Below, one piece after another: positions 13,257 through 24,857 of a DNA stretch of 64,000 nucleotides; position 1 is the stretch's first letter; every line of letters begins with the position of its first letter. The translations under genes were made by a program, and so were the position numbers. This stretch comes from Hippophae tibetana. Taxonomy: Eukaryota > Streptophyta > Magnoliopsida > Rosales > Elaeagnaceae. The notes beneath the pieces are model-generated. The model was not told the origin of the DNA, searched no databases, and was given only the letters and a program-made list of their open reading frames with translations. The stretch covers positions 5,557,319-5,621,318 of the forward strand of contig CM072808.1 of NCBI GenBank assembly GCA_037013495.1. The letters run 5' to 3'.

Positions 13257-13264
13257 TATAAAGG
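13257..13264 (+). other. TATA-like motif tataaagg at the unit junction (example)
   Basis: The motif lies 15 bp before the anchor in most monomers (agctataaaggagatattgg). It resembles a eukaryotic TATA box, but there is no other promoter evidence, and its conservation follows from the repeat itself. It is listed because satellite transcription is known in centromeres. Alternative forms include aaaaaggag (1005, 1365), tataaatgag (42659) and tatgaagg (286). Confidence 0.25.
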
Positions 13265-14363
13265 AGATATTGGTGCCGATAAAGGTTTGTTTATTTATAT
13301 TTTCAATCAATCTCTCTTATTGAAATAATATTGAGTAGAAAAAAAAGAACGGAGATTTTGTTCACATTTTCAAAAACAAAAAAACATTTGGTAAAAAAGA
13401 GTAACAACTTTCAACGGAGATAAATTTTTACTCGGGTATCGAAACGAATATTATAATTTATTAAATGGAAGCTCGTATCAAATTACAAAATATGCATTGG
13501 TATCGCAAGAAAAAAATCGTTTTTGTACCCAAATAACATCGTTTACATCACTTATTTAGTGTTTAAATATTTTGACGCACCATTTTAATTTTACTTACTT
13601 CCGGTTTAATTCAAGAGTGCTATAAAGGAGATATTGGTGCCGACCTAGGGTTTTCTTTATTTATATTTTCAATCAATCTCTATTATTCCAAAAAAAAATA
13701 GAGAAGAGAAAAAGAAGGGGAATGTTGTTGAAATTTTCAAAATCAAAAACACATTTGGTAAATATGAGCTACAACTTTCAACGGAGGTAACATTTGACTT
13801 GGGTATCGAAACGAATATTATAATATATCAATTTAAAGCTCATATCAAATTAAAAAATATGCATTTTCCTCGAAAGGAAAATCATTTTTGTACCCAAATA
13901 ACATCGTCTACATCACTTATTTACTGTTTAAAGTATTTGATGCACCATTTTCATTTTACTTACTTCCGGGTTAATTCAATAGAGCTATAATGGAGATATT
14001 GGTGCTGATCAAGGTTTGTATTTTATATTTTCAATCAATCTCTCTTAGTGAAAAAATATTGAGTAGAAAAAAAGAACCGAGATTTTGTTCACATTTTCAA
14101 AAACAAAAAAAACATTTGGTAAATAAGAGTAATAACTTTCGACGGATATAAATTTTTACTCGGGTATCGAAACGAATATTATAATTTATTAAATTGAAGC
14201 TCGTATCAAATGACACAATATGCGTTGGTCTTGCAAGAAAAAAATCATTTTTGTACCCAAATAACATCGTTTACATCATTTATTCAGTGTTTAAAGTTTT
14301 TGACGCAGGATTTTCATTTTACTTACTTCAGGTTTAATTCAATAGAGCTATAAAGGAGATATT

Positions 14364-14700
14364 GGTGCCGACGTAGGTTTGTTTATTTATATTTTCAATC
14401 AATCTCTCTTATTGAAAAATGTAGGGAGGAGAAAAAGAAAATTCAAAAACACATTTGGTAAATATGAGTAACAACTTTCAACAGAGATAACTTTTGACTG
14501 GGGTATCGAAACAAATATTATAATATATCAAATTAAAGCTCGTTTCAAATTAAACAATATGCATTTTCCTCGAAAGAAAAATCATTTTTGTACCCAAATA
14601 ACATCGTCTACATCACTTATTTACTGTTTAAAGTTTTTGATGCACCATTTTCATTTTACTTACTTCCGGTTTAATTCAAGAGAGCTATAAAGGAGATATT
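14364..14700 (+). repeat. 337 bp B monomer with ~27 bp internal deletion
   Basis: After gtagggaggagaaaaagaaaa the unit goes straight to ttcaaaaacacatttgg, losing the gaatgttgttcacattttcaaaa segment by a jump between two similar A-rich stretches. The same deletion occurs in the unit 15065-15401, so it was copied after it arose. Confidence 0.85.
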
Positions 14701-15064
14701 GGTGCCGACCTAGGGTTTTCTTTATTTATATTTTCAATCAATCTTTCTTATTGAAAAAATATTGAGTAGAAAAAAAGAACAGAGATGTTGTTCACATTTT
14801 CAAAAACAAAAAAAACATTTGGTAGATAAGTGTAAAAACTTTCAAAGGAGATAACTTTTTACACGGGTATTTAAACGAATATTATAATTTATTAAATGGA
14901 AGCTCATATCAAATTACACAATATGCATTGGTCACGCAAGAAAAAATCGTTTTTGTACCCAAATAACATTGTTTACATCATTTATTTAGTGTTTAAAGTT
15001 TTTGACGCAGCATTTTCATTTTACTTACTTCAGTTTTATTCAATAGAGCTATAAAGGATATATT

Positions 15065-15401
15065 GGTGCCGACCTAGGTTTGTTTATTTATATTTTCAAT
15101 CAATCTCTCTTATTGAAAAAAGTAGGGAGGAGAAAAAGAAAATTCAAAAACACATTTGGTGAATATGAGTAACAACTTTCAATAGAGATAACTTTTTCCT
15201 GGGGTATCGAAACAAATATTATAATATATCAAATTAAAGCTCGTATCAAATTAAAAAATATGCATTTTCCTCGAAAGAAAAATAATTTTTGTACACAAAT
15301 AACATCGTTTACATCACTTATTTACTGTTTAAAGTTTTTGACGCAACATTTTCATTTTACTTACTTCCGTTTTAATTAAATAGAGCTATAAAAGTGATAT
15401 T
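15065..15401 (+). repeat. 337 bp B monomer, second copy of the deletion
   Basis: It carries the same deletion junction as 14364-14700. The rest of the unit also matches the hybrid unit at 12184 (ggtgaatatgagtaac, cgaaacaaatatt), which lacks the deletion. This places the deletion after the split between those two copies. Confidence 0.85.
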
Positions 15402-17222
15402 GGTGCCGACCTAGGTTTGTTTTTTATATTTTCAATCAATCTCTCTTTTTGAAAAAATATTGAGTAGAAAAAAAGAACGGAGATTTTGTTCACATTTTCA
15501 AAAACAAAAAAAACATTTGGTAAAAAAGAGTAACAACTTTCAACGGAGATAACTTTTTACTCGGGTATCGAAACGAATATTATAATTTATTAAATGGAAG
15601 CTCGTATCAAATTACACAATATGCATTGGTCTCGCAAGAAAAAAATCATTTTTGTACCCAAATAACATCGTTTACATCACTTATTTAGTGTTTAAAGATT
15701 GTGACGCACCATTTTCATTTTACTTACTTCCGGTTTAATTCAAGAGTGCTATAAAGGAGATATTGGTGCCGACCTAGGGTTTTCTTTATTTATATTTTCA
15801 ATCAATCTCTATTATTCCAAAAAAAAATAGAGAAGAGAAAAAGAAGGGGAATGTTGTTGAAATTTTCAAAATCAAAAACACATTTGGTAAATATGAGCTA
15901 CAACTTTCAACGGAGGTAACTTTTGACTAGGGTATCGAAACGAATATTATAATATATCAATTTAAAGCTCATATCAAATTAAACAATATGCATTTTCCTA
16001 TAAAGGAGAATCATTTTTGTACCCAAATAACATCGTTTACCTCACTTATTTACTGTTTAAAGTTTTTGACGCACCATTTTCATTTTACTTACTTCCGGTT
16101 CAATTCAATATAGCTATAAAAGAGATATTGGTGCCGATAAAGGTTTGTTTATTTATATTTTCAATCAATCTCTCTTATTGAAAAAATATTGAGTAGAAAA
16201 AAAAGAACGGAGATTTTGTTCACATTTTCAAAAACAAAAAAACATTTGGTAAAAAAGAGTAACAACTTTCAACGGAGATAAATTTTTACTCGGGTATCGA
16301 AACGAATATTATAATTTATTAAATGGAAGCTCGTATCAAATTACACAATATGCATTGGTATCGCAAGAAAAAAATCGTTTTTGTACCCAAATAACATCGT
16401 TTACATAACTTATTTAGTGTTTAAATATTTTGACGCACCATTTTCATTTTACTTACTTCCGGTTTAATTCAAGAGAGCTATAAATGAGATATTGGTGCCG
16501 ACCTTGGGTTTTCTTTATTTATATTTTCAATCAATCTCTATTATTTAAAAATAATAATTGAGAAGAGAAAAAGAAGGGGAATGTTGTTCAAATTTTCAAA
16601 ATCAAAAACACATTTGGTAAAAAAGAGTTACAACTTTCAACGGAGATAACTTTTGCCTGGGGTATCGAAACGAATATTATAATATATCAAATTAAAGCTC
16701 GTATCAAATTAAACAATATTCATTTTCCTCGATAGGAAAATCATTTTTGTACACAAATAACATCGTTTACCTCACTTATTTACTGTTTAAAGTTTTTGAC
16801 GCACCATTTTCATTTTACTTACTTCCGGTTCAATTCAATAGAGCTATAAAGGAGATATTGGTGCCGATCAAGGTTTGTTTATTTATATTTTCAATCAATC
16901 TCTCTTATTGAAAAAATATTGAGTAGAAAAAAAGAACGGAGATTTTGTTCACATTTTCAAAAACAAAAAAACATTGGGTAAAAAAGAGTAACAACTTTCC
17001 ACGGAGATAACTTTTTACTCGGGTATCGAAACGAATATTATAATTTATTAAATGGAAGCTCGTATCAAATTACACAATATGCATTGGTCTCGCAAGAAAA
17101 AAATCGTTTTTGTACCCAAATAACATCGTTTACATCACTTATTTAGTGTTTAAAGGTTTTGACGCACCATTTTCATTTTACTTACTTCCGGTTTAATTCA
17201 AGAGTGCTATAAAGAAGATATT

Positions 17223-20134
17223 GGTGCCGACCTAGGGTTTTCTTTATTTATATTTTCAATCAATCTCTATTATTCCAAAAAAAAATAGAGAAGAGAAAAA
17301 GAAGGGGAATGTTGTTCAAATCTTCAAAATCAAAAACACATTTGGTAAATATGAGTTACAACTTTCAACGGAGGTAACTTTTGACTGGGGTATCGAAACG
17401 AATATTATAATATTTCAATTTAAAGCTCATATCAAATTAAACAATATGCATTTTCCTCGAAGGGAGAATCATTTTGTACCCAAATATAATCGTTTACCTC
17501 ACTTATTTACTGTTTAAAGTTTTTGACGCACCATTTTCATTTTACTTACTTCCGGTTTAATTCAATAGAGCTATAAAGGAGATATTGGTGCCGATAAAGG
17601 TTTGTTTATTTATATTTTCAATCAATCTCTCTTATTGAAAAAATAATGAGTAGAAAAAAAGAACAGAGATTTTGTTCACATTTTCAAAAACAAAAAAACA
17701 GTTGGTAAAAAAGAGTAACAACTTTCAACGGAGATAAATTTTTACTCGGGTATCGAAACGAATATTATAATTTATTAAATGTAAGCTCGTATCAAATTAC
17801 ACAATATGCATTGGTATCGCAAGAAAAAAATCGTTTTTGTACCCAAATAACATCGTTTACATCACTTATTTAGTGTTTAAATATTTTGACGCACCATTTT
17901 CATTTTACTTACTTCCGGTTTAATTCAAGAGTGCTATAAAGGAGATATTGGTGCCGACCTAGGGTTTTCTTTATTTATATTTTCAATCAATCTCTATTAT
18001 TCCAAAAAAAATAGAGAAGAGAAAAAGAAGGGGAATGTTGTTGAAATTTTCAAAATCAAAAACACATTTGGTAAATATGAGCTACAACTTTCAACGGAGG
18101 TAACTTTTGACTAGGGTATCGAAACGAATATTATAATATATCAATTTAAAGCTCATATCAAATTAAACAATATGCATTTTCCTATAAAGGAGAATCATTT
18201 TTGTACCCAAATAACATCGTTTACCTCACTTATTTACTGTTTAAAGTTTTTGACGCACCATTTTCATTTTACTTACTTCCGGTTCAATTCAATATAGCTA
18301 TAAAAGAGATATTGGTGCCGATAAAGGTTTGTTTATTTATATTTTCAATCAATCTCTCTTATTGAAAAAATATTGAGTAGAAAAAAAAGAACGGTGATTT
18401 TGTTCACATTTTCAAAAACAAAAAAACATTGGGTAAAAAAGAGTAACAACTTTCCACGGAGATAACTTTTTACTCGGGTATCGAAACGAATATTATAATT
18501 TATTAAATGGAAGATCGTATCAAATTACACAATATGCATTGGTCTCGCAAGAAAAAAATCGTTTTTGTACCCAAATAACATCGTTTACATCACTTATTTA
18601 GTGTTTAAAGGTTTTGACGCACCATTTTCATTTTACTTACTTCCGGTTTAATTCAAGAGTGCTATAAAGAAGATATTGGTGCCGACCTATTGTTTTCTTT
18701 ATTTATATTTTCAATCAATCTCTATTATTCCAAAAAAAAATAGAGAAGAGAAAAAGAAGGGGAATGTTGTTCAAATCTTCAAAATCAAAAACACATTTGG
18801 TAAATATGAGTTACAACTTTCAATGGAGGTAACTTTTGACTGGGGTATCGAAACGAATATTATAATATTTCAATTTAAAGCTCATATCAAATTAAACAAT
18901 ATGCATTTTCCTCGAAGGGAGAATCATTTTGTACCCAAATATAATCGTTTACCTCACTTATTTACTGTTTAAAGTTTTTGACGCACCATTTTCATTTTAC
19001 TTACTTCCGGTTTAATTCAATAGAGCTATAAAGGAGATATTGGTGCCGATAAAGGTTTGTTTATTTATATTTTCAATCAATCTCTCTTATTGAAAAAATA
19101 ATGAGTAGAAAAAAAGAACGGAGATTTTGTTCACATTTTCAAAAACAAAAAAACAGTTGGTAAAAAAGAGTAACAACTTTCAACGGAGATAAATTTTTAC
19201 TCGTGTATCGAAACGAATATTATAATTTATTAAATGGAAGCTCGTATCAAATTACACAATATGCATTGGTATCGCAAGAAAAAAATCGTTTTTGTACCCA
19301 AATAACATCGTTTACATCACTTATTTAGTGTTTAAATATTTTGACGCACCATTTTCATTTTACTTACTTCCGGTTTAATTCAAGAGTGCTATAAAGGAGA
19401 TATTGGTGCCGACCTAGGGTTTTCTTTATTTATATTTTCAATCAATCTCTATTATTCCAAAAAAAAAATAGAGAAGAGAAAAAGAAGGGGAATGTTGTTG
19501 AAATTTTCAAAATTAAAAACACATTTGGTAAATATGAGGTACAACTTTCAACGGAGGTAACTTTTGACTAGGGTATCGAAACGAATATTATAATATATCA
19601 ATTTAAAGCTCATATCAAATTAAACAATATGCATTTTCCTATAAAGGAGAATCATTTTTGTACCCAAATAACATCGTTTACCTCACTTATTTACTGTTTA
19701 AAGTTTTTGACGCACCATTTTCATTTTACTTACTTCCGGTTCAATTCAATATAGCTATAAAAGAGATATTGGTGCCGATAAAGGTTTGTTTATTTATATT
19801 TTCAATCAATCTCTCTTATTGAAGAAATATTGAGTAGAAAAAAAAGAACGGAGATTTTGTTCACATTTTCAAAAACAAAAAAACATTTGGTAAAAAAGAG
19901 TAACAACTTTCAACGGAGATAAATTTTTACTCGGGTATCGAAACGAATATTATAATCTATTAAATGGAAGCTCGTATCAAATTACACAATATGCATTGGT
20001 ATCACAAGAAAAAAATCGTTTTTGTACCCAAATAACATCGTTTACATAACTTATTTAGTGTTTAAATATTTTTACGCACCATTTTCATTTTACTTACTTC
20101 CGGTTTAATTCAAGAGTGCTATAAATGAGATATT
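17223..20134 (+). repeat. Tandem 4-mer higher-order repeat, ~1,455 bp, two copies
   Basis: Copies are 17223-18677 and 18678-20134, each B A B A. Shared rare variants are cctcgaagggagaatc with a missing t in cattttgtacccaaat, aaatataatcgtttacc, and in the other B unit gactagggtatcg, cctataaaggag and caatatagctataaaag. Anchors 17587/19042 and 17950/19405 are spaced 1,455 bp. Confidence 0.85.
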
Positions 20135-20500
20135 GGTGCCGACCTTGGGTTTTCTTTATTTATATTTTCAATCAATCTCTATTATTTAAAAAAAATAATT
20201 GAGAAGAGAAAAAGAAGGGGAATGTTGTTCAAATTTTCAAAATCAAAAACACATTTGGTAAAAAAGAGTTACAACTTTCAACGGAGATAACTTTTGACTG
20301 GGGTATCGAAACGAATATTATAATATATCAAATTAAAGCTCGTATCAAATTAAACAATATGCATTTTCCTCGATAGGAAAATCATTTTTGTACCCAAATA
20401 ACATCGTTTACCTCACTTATTTACTGTTTAAAGTTTTTGACGCACCATTTTCATTTTACTTACTTCCGGTTCAATTCAATAGAGCTATAAAGGAGATATT

Positions 20501-23500
20501 GGTGCCGATAAAGGTTTGTTTATTTATATTTTCAATCAACCTCTCTTATTGAAAAAATATTGAGTAGAAAAAAAGAACGGAGATTTTGTTCACATTTTCA
20601 AAAACAAAAAACATTTGGTAAAAACGAGTAACAACTTTCAAAGGAGATAACTTTTTACTCGGGTATCGAAACGAATATTATAATTTATTAAATGGAAACT
20701 CATATCAAATTACACAATATGCATTGGTCTCGCAAGAAAAAAATCATTTTTGTACCCAAATAACATCGTTTACATCACTTATTTAGTGTTTAAAGATTTT
20801 GACGCACCATTTTCATTTTAATTACTTCCGATTTAATTCAAGAGTGCTATAAAGGAGATATTGGTGCCGACCAAGGGTTTTCTTTATTTATATTTTCAAT
20901 CAATCTCTATTATTCCAAAAAAAAATAGAGAAGAGAAAAAGACGGGGTATGTTGTTGAAATTTTCAAAATCAAAAACACATTTGGTAAATATGAGTTACA
21001 ACTTTCAACGGAGGTAACTTTTGACTGGGGTATCGAAACGAATATTATAATATATCAATTTAAAACTCATATCAAATTAAACAATATGCATTTTCCTGGA
21101 AAGGAGAATCATTTTTGTACCCAAATAACATCGTTTACCTCACTTATTTACTGTTTAAAGTTTTTGACGCACCATTTTCATTTTACTTACTTCCGGTTCA
21201 ACTCAATAGAGCTATAAAGGAGATATTGGTGCCGATAAAGTTTTATTTATTTATAATTTCAATCAATCTCTATTATTTAAAAAAAATTGAGAAGAGAAAA
21301 AGAAGGGGAATGTTGTTCAAATTTTCAAAATCAAAAACACATTTGGTAATATATGAGTTACAACTTTCAACGGAGATAACTTTTGACTGGGGTATCGAAA
21401 CGAATATTATAATATATCAAATTAATGCTCGTATCAAATTAAACAATATGCATTTTCCTCGATAGGAAAATCATTTTTGTACCGAAATAACATCGTTTAC
21501 ATCACTTATTTACTGTTTAAAGTTTTTGACGCACCATTTTCATTTTACTTACTTCCGGTTTAATTCAATAGAGCTATAAAGGAGATATTGGTGCCGATCA
21601 TGGTTTGTTTATTTATATTTTCAATCAATCTCTCTTATTGAAAAAATAATGAGTAGAAAAAAATAACGGAGATTTTGTTCACATTTTCAAAAACAAAAAA
21701 ATAGTTGGTAAAAAAGAGTAACAACTTTCAACGGAGATAAATTTGTACTCGGGTATCGAAACGAATATTATAATTTATTAAATGGAAGCTCATATCAAAT
21801 TACACAATATGCATTGGTCTAGCAAGAAAAAAATCTTTTTTTTTCCCAAATAATATCGTTTACATCACTTATTTAGTGTTTAAAGATTTTGACGCACCAT
21901 TTTCATTTTAATTACTTCCGGTTTAATTCAAGAGTGCTATAAAGGAGATATTGGTGCCGACCAAGGGTTTTCTTTATTTATATTTTCAATCAATCTCTAT
22001 TATTCCAAAAAAAAATAGAGAAGAGAAAAAGAAGGGGAATGTTGTTGAAATTTTCAAAATCAAAAACACATTTGGTAAATATGAGTTACAACTTGCAACG
22101 GAGGTAACTTTTGACTGGGGTATCGAAACGAATATTATAATATATCAATTTAAAGCTCATATCAAATTAAACAATATGCATTTTCCTAGAAAGGAGAATC
22201 ATTTTTGTACCCAAATAACATCGTTTACCTCACTTATTTACTCTTTAAATTTTTTGACACACCATTTTCTTTTTACTTACTTCCGGTTCAACTCAATAGA
22301 GCTATAAAGGAGATATTGGTGCCAATAAAGGTTTGTTTATTTATAATTTCAATCAATCTCTATTATTTAAAAAAAATTGAGAAGAGAAAAAGAAGGGGAA
22401 TGTTGTTCAAATTTTCAAAATCAAAAACACATTTGGTAATATATGAGTTACAACTTTCAACGGAGATAACTTTTGACTGGGGTATCGAAACGAATATTAT
22501 AATATATCAAATTAATGCTCGTATCAAATTAAACAATATGCATTTTCCTCGATAGGAAAATCATTTTTGTATCGAAATAACATCGTTTACATCACTTATT
22601 TACTGTTTAAAGTTTTTGACGCACCATTTTCATTTTACTTACTTCCGGTTTAATTCAATAGAGCTATAAAGGAGATATTGGTGTCGATCATGGTTTGTTT
22701 ATTTATATTTTCAATCAATCTCTCTTATTGAAAAAATAATGAGTAGAAAAAAAGAACGGAGATTTTGTTCACATTTTCAAAAACAAAAAAACAGTTGGTA
22801 AAAAAGAGTAACAACTTTCAACGGAGATAAATTTGTACTCGGGTTTCGAAACGAATATTATAATTTATTAAATGGAAGCTCATATCAAATTACACAATAT
22901 GCATTGGTCTAGCAAGAAAAAAATCTTTTTTTTTCCCAAATAATATCGTTTACATCACTTATTTAGTGTTTAAAGATTTTGACGCACCATTTTCATTTTT
23001 CTTACTTCCGGTTTAATTCAAGAGAGCTATAAAGGAGATATTGGTGCCGACCATGGGTTTTCTTTATTTATATTTTCAATCAATCTCTATTATTCCAAAA
23101 AAAATAGAGAAGAGAAAAAGAAGGGTAATTTTGTTGAAATTTTCAAAATCAAAAACACATTTGGTAAATATGAGTTACAACTTTCAACGGAGGTAACTTT
23201 TGACTGGGGTATCGAAACAAATATTATAATATATCAAATTAAAGCACATATCAAATTAAACAATATGCATTTTCCTAGAAAGGAAAATCATTTTTGTACC
23301 CAAATAACATCGTTTACCTCACTTATGTACTCTTTAAATTTTTTGACACACTATTTTCTTTTTACTTACTTCCGGTTCAACTCAATAGAGCTATAAAGGA
23401 GATATTGGTGCCGATAAAGGTTTGTTTATTTATAATTTCAATCAATCTCTATTATTTAAAAAAAATTGAGAAGAGAAAAAGAAGGGGAATGTTGTTCAAA

Positions 23501-24857
23501 TTTTCAAAATCAAAAACACATTTGGTAATTTATGAGTTACAACTTTCAACGGAGATAACTTTTGACTGGGGTATCGAAACGAATATTATAATATATCAAA
23601 TTAATGCTCGTATCAAATTAAACAATATGCATTTTCCTCGATAGGAAAATCATTTTTGTACCGAAATAACATCGTTTACATCACTTATTTACTGTTTAAA
23701 GTTTTTGACGCACCATTTTCATTTTACTTACTTCCGGTTTAATTCAATAGAGCTATAAAGGAGATATTGGTGCCGATCATGGTTTGTTTATTTATATTTT
23801 CAATCAATCTCTCTTATTGAAAAAATAATGAGTAGAAAAAAAGAACGGAGATTTTGTTCACATTTTCAAAAACAAAAAAACAGTTGGTAAAAAAGAGTAA
23901 CAACTTTCAACGGAGATAAATTTGTACTCGGGTATCGAAACGAATATTATAATTTATTAAATGGAAGCTCATATCAAATTACACAATATGCATTGGTCTA
24001 GCAAGAAAAAAATCTTTTTTTTTCCCAAATAATATCGTTTACATCACTTATTTAGTGTTTAAAGATTTTGACGCACCATTTTCATTTTACTTACTTCCGG
24101 TTTAATTCAAGAGAGCTATAAAGGAGATATTGGTGCCGACCATGGGTTTTCTTTATTTATATTTTCAATCAATCTCTATTATTCCAAAAAAAATAGAGAA
24201 GAGAAAAAGAAGGGTAATTTTGTTGAAATTTTCAAAATCAAAAACACATTTGGTAAATATGAGTTACAACTTTCAACGGAGGTAACTTTTGACTGGGGTA
24301 TCGAAACAAATATTATAATATATCAAATTAAAGCACATATCAAATTAAACAATATGCATTTTCCTAGAAAGGAAAATCATTTTTGTACCCCAAATAACAT
24401 CGTTTACCTCACTTATTTACTGTTTAAAGTTTTTGACGCACCATTTTCTTTTTACTTACTTCCGGTTCAACTCAATAGAGCTATAAAGGAGATATTGGTG
24501 CCGATAAAGGTTTGTTTATTTATAATTTCAATCAATCTCTATTATTTAAAAAAAATTGAGAAGAGAAACAGAAGGGGAATATTGTTCAAATTTTCAAAAT
24601 CAAAAACACATTTGGTAAATATGAGTTACAACTTTCAACGGAGATAACTTTTGACTGGGGTATCGAAACGAATATTATAATATATCAAATTAATGCTCGT
24701 ATCAAATTAAACAATATGCATTTTCCTCGATAGGAAAATCATTTTTGTACCGAAATAACATCGTTTACATCACTTATTTACTGTTTAAAGTTTTTGACGC
24801 ACCATTTTCATTTTACTTACTTCCGGTTCAATTCAATAGAGCTATAAAGGAGATATT
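20501..24857 (+). repeat. Zone 4a: four ABB' trimers (~1,089 bp)
   Basis: Trimers begin at A20501, A21590, A22680 and A23769. Their B units are at 20863, 21953, 23043 and 24132, and their B' units at 21228, 22318, 23407 and 24497. The last three trimers are very similar to one another, sharing tttttttttcccaaataatatcg in the A unit. The first is less so. This is where the pattern changes from dimers to trimers. Confidence 0.9.
21228..21589 (+). repeat. Representative B' monomer (A-like first ~30 bp, B body)
   Basis: It starts gataaag and tttatttata as an A unit would after a B, then carries atttcaatcaatctctatt, atttaaaaaaaattgag and the B body (gggaatgttgttcaaat, ttttgactggggtatcg, cctcgatagg). 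The B body resembles the B unit at 20135, which also has the atttaaaaaaa form. B' thus looks like a crossover product joining the extreme 5' end of A to a 20135-like B, deleting one A unit. Many other B' units share the private change tataatttc for tatattttc. Confidence 0.75.

Larger units (their letters stand above)
12907..13271 (+). repeat. Representative type B monomer (365 bp)
   Basis: Order of landmarks: ggtgccgacctaggg, tttctttatttat, tcaatcaatctctattattcc, an A run of about nine, tagagaagagaaaaagaa, gggaatgttgttcaaatt, aaatcaaaaacacatttgg, taaatatgagttac, aacggaggtaac, ttttgactggggtatcg, atattataatat, caatttaaagctcatatc, ttaaacaatatgcatttt, cctagaaaggagaatc, acctcacttatttactg, tttttgacgcaccat, and agctataaaggagatatt. 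One forward frame stays open through most of it and ends at the taa of gagctataaagg. Confidence 0.9.
12184..16493 (+). repeat. 8-monomer duplication with ~2,858 bp spacing
   Basis: Anchors 12544, 12907, 13272 and 13636 correspond to 15402, 15765, 16130 and 16494, each exactly 2,858 bp on, and 12184 corresponds to 15065. The pairs share local variants, such as cctaggtttgttttttat in the A units 12544 and 15402. The spacing is short of eight full monomers because it includes the two 337 bp units. Point differences (gactggggtatcg against gactagggtatcg) show the copies are not recent. Confidence 0.7.
12544..20500 (+). repeat. Zone 3: nearly strict AB dimer array
   Basis: Eleven AB pairs start at 12544, 13272, 14001, 14701, 15402, 16130, 16860, 17587, 18314, 19042 and 19771. 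The B members are at 12907, 13636, 14364, 15065, 15765, 16494, 17223, 17950, 18678, 19405 and 20135. Dimer length is 729-730 bp where both units are full length, and about 701 bp where the B unit is the deleted 337 bp form. After an A unit the next anchor reads gacc, and after a B unit it usually reads gat or gac. Zone-1-like variants reappear at 14001-15401. Confidence 0.9.

Noticed and set aside
12544-13271. The 363 bp unit as an internal dimer of about 181 bp
   Set aside because: Comparing the two halves by eye showed no consistent matching order of motifs. Only short AT-rich words are shared.
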